Shown here one piece after another: positions 6,606 through 9,793 of a DNA stretch of 9,793 nucleotides. A program made the position numbers and the translations under genes. The DNA comes from Clostridiales bacterium (GTDB lineage: Bacteria > Bacillota > Clostridia > Lutisporales > Lutisporaceae). The stretch's first letter is position 1. Each line of letters starts with the position of its first letter. The DNA is taken from positions 1-9,793 of the forward strand of contig JAAYKT010000500.1 of NCBI GenBank assembly GCA_012522255.1. Reading direction: 5' to 3'. Under the pieces are notes generated by a model, which saw only the letters and a program-made list of their open reading frames with translations, did no database searches and was not told where the DNA came from.

Positions 6606-7751
6606 ATGGAAAGTCTGATTGCTCTATCAGTAATTTTATATATTGTATATCTGATATACGAAAAATTATATATCAAAAAAATCAGGTCTGATTTTAAACA
6701 TATAATACATGTAAATGGTACTCGAGGAAAATCAACGGTATGCAGGCTAATTGATGCCGGACTCAGGGAAGCCGGTTTGTTTGTTTTGACCAAGACCACG
6801 GGGACAAGCCCAAGGATCATACATACCGATGGGCATGAAACGGAGATTAAAAGAAGGGGAAGGGCAAATATAAGGGAACAGTCAGCGGTAATGAAACTCG
6901 GTGCCAAAGAAAAGGCAGAAATACTTGTGGTTGAATGTATGGCGGTTAAACCGGAATATCAATTGGTAAGTCAAAACGATATACTCATGGCCGATATCGG
7001 CGTTATAACCAATGTCAGATTAGACCATCAGGATGAAATGGGATACGGGCTAATTAACATAACGAATGCGTTGGGATCATCAATACCAAAAAACGGGGTT
7101 CTCTTTACGGCGGACAGTAAAGCATATATCCATTATAAAAGGTTGGAACAAAAATATAATACCAAAGTCTGCCTGGCTGATGATAGGGATACAATCTTTC
7201 AAGATATTGATTTTGAGGAAAATGTTTCATTGGCATGGGAGGTATGCCGATATTTGGGAGTAGAAAAAAACATAGCCATAAAAGGCATGAAGAAATATAA
7301 AAAGGACCCGGGCGCTCTTGAAATATTACATATCAGGAATATGCAGTCAACAAAAATTACATTTATAAATGCAATGGCAGCAAATGACCCCGATTCCACA
7401 TTAATGATATATCGGATGCTTGGAATAGATAAGGATGATAATTATACAAACAGAATATTGCTCATAAATAACAGGATAGACCGTGCAGATAGAATGAAGC
7501 AATATATCGACTTTATAAAATTGACGGAGAGTCTTTTTGACCAAATTTGGGTTGCCGGAGGTTTTAAAAATATTATGCGCAGGAAAATACTAAAAAGCGG
7601 AGTAAAACCGGAAAGGGTAGTAATGCTCGAGGATATTAGCAGAGTAAACAACCTAAAGGAAGAAACCCTTATTTTTGGAGTAGGAAACATGGGCGGATAT
7701 GGGGAAAGCATCATCAATTTTTTTAAAGGATACAGTGAGTGCTATGCTTGA
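6606..7751 (+). CDS. pgsB: Poly-gamma-glutamate synthase PgsB/CapB
   Basis: A 381-residue homologue of PgsB/CapB, the ATP-dependent amide ligase of PGA polymerisation, related to Mur ligases and folylpolyglutamate synthase. The ATG at 6606 follows GGAAG (6592-6596), inside the end of the preceding gene; an upstream TTG at 6585 is less likely. Residues 3-19 form an N-terminal membrane anchor as in Bacillus PgsB (about 393 residues). The P-loop is HVNGTRGKST (35-44). Other blocks shared with Bacillus PgsB are KTTGTSPRII (63-72), VVECMAVKPEYQ (108-119), ITNVRLDHQDEMG (134-146), DPGALEIL (234-241), FINAMAANDPDSTL (253-266), NRIDRADRM (289-297) and IFGVGNMGG (356-364). All expected active-site segments are present, so the enzyme should work. 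The stop overlaps the pgsC start, indicating translational coupling. Confidence 0.97.
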   Translation: MESLIALSVILYIVYLIYEKLYIKKIRSDFKHIIHVNGTRGKSTVCRLIDAGLREAGLFVLTKTTGTSPRIIHTDGHETEIKRRGRANIREQSAVMKLGAKEKAEILVVECMAVKPEYQLVSQNDILMADIGVITNVRLDHQDEMGYGLINITNALGSSIPKNGVLFTADSKAYIHYKRLEQKYNTKVCLADDRDTIFQDIDFEENVSLAWEVCRYLGVEKNIAIKGMKKYKKDPGALEILHIRNMQSTKITFINAMAANDPDSTLMIYRMLGIDKDDNYTNRILLINNRIDRADRMKQYIDFIKLTESLFDQIWVAGGFKNIMRRKILKSGVKPERVVMLEDISRVNNLKEETLIFGVGNMGGYGESIINFFKGYSECYA

Positions 7752-8175
7752 TAACATTATCGTTTTGGGTATTCTTGTAAGCATTATATTTTATGAATGG
7801 ACGGAAATATCTCCGGGAGGGGTTATAGTACCGGGTTATATTGCACTATTTTTGGATAACCCCAAAAGAATAATCACAACTGTTATGCTTAGCATTTTAA
7901 CCTATGCAACGGTTAGACTGTTATCAAAATATATTGTTATATACGGCAGAAGAAAGTTTTCCGTGTTTATAATAGTAAGCTTTTTAATTAGATTTATTAT
8001 AGGTAACTTTTTGGGGGTACTCGATTTTCCTATTTCTACTGCCTTGATTATAGGCTATTTGATACCGGGAATTATCGCATTGGATATGGATCGTCAAGGA
8101 ATTATAAAGACCCTTTCAGCTATGTTTATTGTTGCATTTGTATTAAAAATAGTAATGAATATGTATGGGGCTTAA
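7744..8175 (+). CDS. pgsC: Poly-gamma-glutamate membrane protein PgsC/CapC
   Basis: A 143-residue membrane protein matching PgsC/CapC (about 149 residues in Bacillus), the partner of PgsB in PGA polymerisation and probably in passage of the chain through the membrane. It has four to five hydrophobic segments and the characteristic motifs SPGGVIVPGY (23-32), VIYGRRKF (65-72), GYLIPGIIA (104-112) and DRQG (116-119). I use ATG 7744, which overlaps the end of pgsB by 8 bases and matches the family's N terminus. An in-frame GTG at 7735 lies 4 bases after AAAGGA (7725-7730) and would add three residues; it is the main alternative. Confidence 0.95.
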   Translation: MLDNIIVLGILVSIIFYEWTEISPGGVIVPGYIALFLDNPKRIITTVMLSILTYATVRLLSKYIVIYGRRKFSVFIIVSFLIRFIIGNFLGVLDFPISTALIIGYLIPGIIALDMDRQGIIKTLSAMFIVAFVLKIVMNMYGA

Positions 8176-8179
8176 TTTT

Positions 8180-9262
8180 ATGAAAAAAAGGATTAAAAAA
8201 AACGATTATATTATTATTGCATTGGCAGTTTTACTAACGGTTTCATACTATTCTATTAAATATATAAGGATATTTGAAAAAGATACTTACTATGAAGAGA
8301 AAGTAAAAGCCTCAATAATAATGAATGAAGCCATTTTAGCAATAAAGGAAGAAAGAATAAAAAAGGGAATACCAATAGATAAAACCATAGATATAAACGA
8401 AACCGGGATAATCGGATATGAGTATTCGGCTATGACCACAACCCTCGGTTCGCCGGAAGCCAAAAGGACATCAATCAATCCATCCTTTGCCGCAGTTGTT
8501 CTTCATATGATGAAAGAACTCGGATTGAAAAAAGGGGATTATGCAGCAATAAATTTGTCAGGCTCCTTTCCCGGGCTGAATATAGCAGTTTTGAGTGCGG
8601 CACAAACATTGGGGCTTAACCCTGTGGTTATGTCATCTGCAGGAGCTTCCACTTATGGAGCAAATATTCCGGAGTTCAACTACTTGCATATGGAAGAGAT
8701 TTTATATAACAAAAAAATTTTATCTGCTAAATCCATTAAAAATTCTTTAGGGGGAGATAGGGATATAGGGTTTGATATGGAAGAAGATATAAGGTCTTTG
8801 TTATTAAAGCAATTTGATCAATATGGACGTTCTGTATTGTATGAGTCTGACCTTGATAAAAATATTTCCAAAAGATATGAGATTTATCAAGAGATAAGTA
8901 AGAATAAGATAAAATGTTTTATAAACGTTGGAGGAAACCTGGCTTCTATCGGTAACGAAGAAGATTGGAGCAATGCGGGTTCCGGTATTATATTACCGGG
9001 TGTAAACAGACTTACTGTCAAATCGGGGCTTATAGGCAAGTTTCTGTCAGATGGTGTACCTGTCATAAATCTGCTTAACATTAAAAAAATAGCGGTAGAT
9101 TATGATATTCCGATAGATCCTTTTCCAATGTCTCAAATTGGCGAAGATGGGATTTTTTATAAATATACGTATCCCAGGTTATTCTCTTGGTTATTAATTC
9201 TTTTGACAACATTAACCATAATTTACTATGGCAGAAAGGTAAGAACCTCTTATGATCGATAG
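8180..9262 (+). CDS. pgsW: Poly-gamma-glutamate system protein PgsW
   Basis: A 360-residue protein with a membrane segment at each end (about 10-28 and 335-351) and a long middle domain, matching the 'poly-gamma-glutamate system protein' family called PgsW, found next to pgsB and pgsC. I use ATG 8180, 4 bases after the pgsC stop, with GGGG (8167-8170) as binding site; an ATG at 8165 inside pgsC is less likely. Notable segments are IGYEYSAMTTTLGSPEAKRTS (78-98), NLSGSFPGLNIA (125-136), SSAGASTYGAN (152-162), FINVGGNLASIGN (247-259) and a DPFPM motif near 313. The glycine/serine-rich loops between strands hint at a ligand-binding or degenerate enzyme fold. Its molecular role is not known to me. 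No PgsA/CapA-like protein is seen in the window, so PgsW may take its place or act beside a distant copy. Confidence 0.85.
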   Translation: MKKRIKKNDYIIIALAVLLTVSYYSIKYIRIFEKDTYYEEKVKASIIMNEAILAIKEERIKKGIPIDKTIDINETGIIGYEYSAMTTTLGSPEAKRTSINPSFAAVVLHMMKELGLKKGDYAAINLSGSFPGLNIAVLSAAQTLGLNPVVMSSAGASTYGANIPEFNYLHMEEILYNKKILSAKSIKNSLGGDRDIGFDMEEDIRSLLLKQFDQYGRSVLYESDLDKNISKRYEIYQEISKNKIKCFINVGGNLASIGNEEDWSNAGSGIILPGVNRLTVKSGLIGKFLSDGVPVINLLNIKKIAVDYDIPIDPFPMSQIGEDGIFYKYTYPRLFSWLLILLTTLTIIYYGRKVRTSYDR

Positions 9263-9793
9263 AATAAAAATAGATTTTGAAAAGCGCAATGCTTTTATAG
9301 GAATTTTTCTCGTGGTTTTAGGCATTGCAGCACCTTTAATTGTCAATGTAAATAATTTTGGAATTCTTCGACTTATTGAGGCAAGTGTATTGGACTCGGA
9401 TTCGGGTAAAATTCTTTTGGCGGCATTTAAACTGGTAATATTGAACAGCATGCGGGCTTTGCCTCATTATCTCGGCGCATTCATAATAGCAGAATCCGTG
9501 ATGATTTCATTGGACGAAAGCATAATATACTGGTTACGAGGTATTGCTGCTTTGATAATCATACCTTTTGTTTATAAAATAATATTCTGGATTTATAATA
9601 TAAGTTATGATTTTGGAGTACCGGCCTTCATAGCAGTATTTTCAATAGTTTTAGTTGAGTATCTTAATTTTTCTAATATAAGTCTTTTAAAAAAATCTTT
9701 TATCGTTATCCCTCTTCTTTTTGGAGTACAATGGATGGATGTTATTCCCGCACTGTCAGCCTATGGATTTGGCAGAGGTGATATATCCACTGA
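9252..9793 (+). CDS. Multi-pass membrane protein, 3' end beyond the window
   Basis: An open frame of 180 codons starts at ATG 9252, overlaps the pgsW stop by 11 bases and is still open at the window edge. A weak GAAAGG (9234-9239) precedes it. It encodes hydrophobic segments at about 13-31, 54-82, 93-116, 123-138 and 149-168, with short charged links, and then a polar run (YGFGRGDIST) suggesting the start of another domain. I do not recognise the family. Position at the end of a pgs unit and the five-segment layout could fit the membrane part of a sensor kinase or a further export component, but nothing catalytic is visible in the part present. Confidence 0.75.
   Translation, partial: MIDRIKIDFEKRNAFIGIFLVVLGIAAPLIVNVNNFGILRLIEASVLDSDSGKILLAAFKLVILNSMRALPHYLGAFIIAESVMISLDESIIYWLRGIAALIIIPFVYKIIFWIYNISYDFGVPAFIAVFSIVLVEYLNFSNISLLKKSFIVIPLLFGVQWMDVIPALSAYGFGRGDIST

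Noticed and set aside
6209..6907. Long minus-strand frame of 232 codons
   Set aside because: It is antisense to the catalytic part of the secreted hydrolase and the P-loop region of pgsB, both clearly real, and has no recognisable domain.
7066..7263. Plus-strand frame inside pgsB
   Set aside because: It lies wholly within the conserved pgsB coding sequence, in another frame, with no sign of independent translation.
1..9793. CRISPR arrays, tRNA or rRNA genes, insertion sequence genes
   Set aside because: No repeat-spacer pattern, tRNA-like cloverleaf, rRNA sequence or transposase reading frame was seen on either strand.

Overview
The window is AT-rich, with strong AGGAGG-type ribosome binding sites, one TTG start, and every gene on the + strand. 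Together with Gram-positive style signal peptides and a lipobox, this suggests a clostridial Firmicute; I cannot name genus or species. The locus is built around poly-gamma-glutamate (PGA): it carries recognisable synthesis genes (pgsB, pgsC, pgsW) and several genes that could cut, recycle or move gamma-glutamyl material.

Layout. A long near-perfect palindrome (6-67) and an AT-rich leader precede ggt, a secreted gamma-glutamyltransferase (203-1924). A lipoprotein with a Pro/Glu/Thr-rich stalk and a probable DUF6305 domain follows (1967-2824), then a terminator-like hairpin (2841-2869). Next comes a leader in which the Shine-Dalgarno of the following gene lies inside a hairpin that competes with an alternative one (2896-2933). 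That gene, with a TTG start, encodes a DctM/TRAP-large-subunit-like permease (2939-4210). After it come an overlooked 49-residue membrane protein (4246-4395) and a membrane-anchored M14/AstE-like metallohydrolase (4411-5538), closed by a good intrinsic terminator (5544-5596). A 346-base intergenic region holds a 12-base direct repeat around promoter-like sequences. The last unit is tightly packed: a second, secreted AstE-like hydrolase (5885-6601), pgsB (6606-7751), pgsC (7744-8175), pgsW (8180-9262) and a multi-pass membrane protein that runs off the end (9252-9793).

Working model (inference). PgsB and PgsC polymerise and pass PGA through the membrane with PgsW as accessory. The two AstE-like enzymes, placed outside the membrane, may cut N-acyl-glutamate bonds of the polymer. 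GGT, which appears to lack the lid loop, may release or transfer terminal gamma-glutamyl units. The permease, perhaps with the lipoprotein, may bring products back in. No pgsA/capA homologue is visible in the window. The coupling of two AstE-like hydrolases, a GGT and an orphan DctM-like permease to PgsBC-W is the most unusual aspect.
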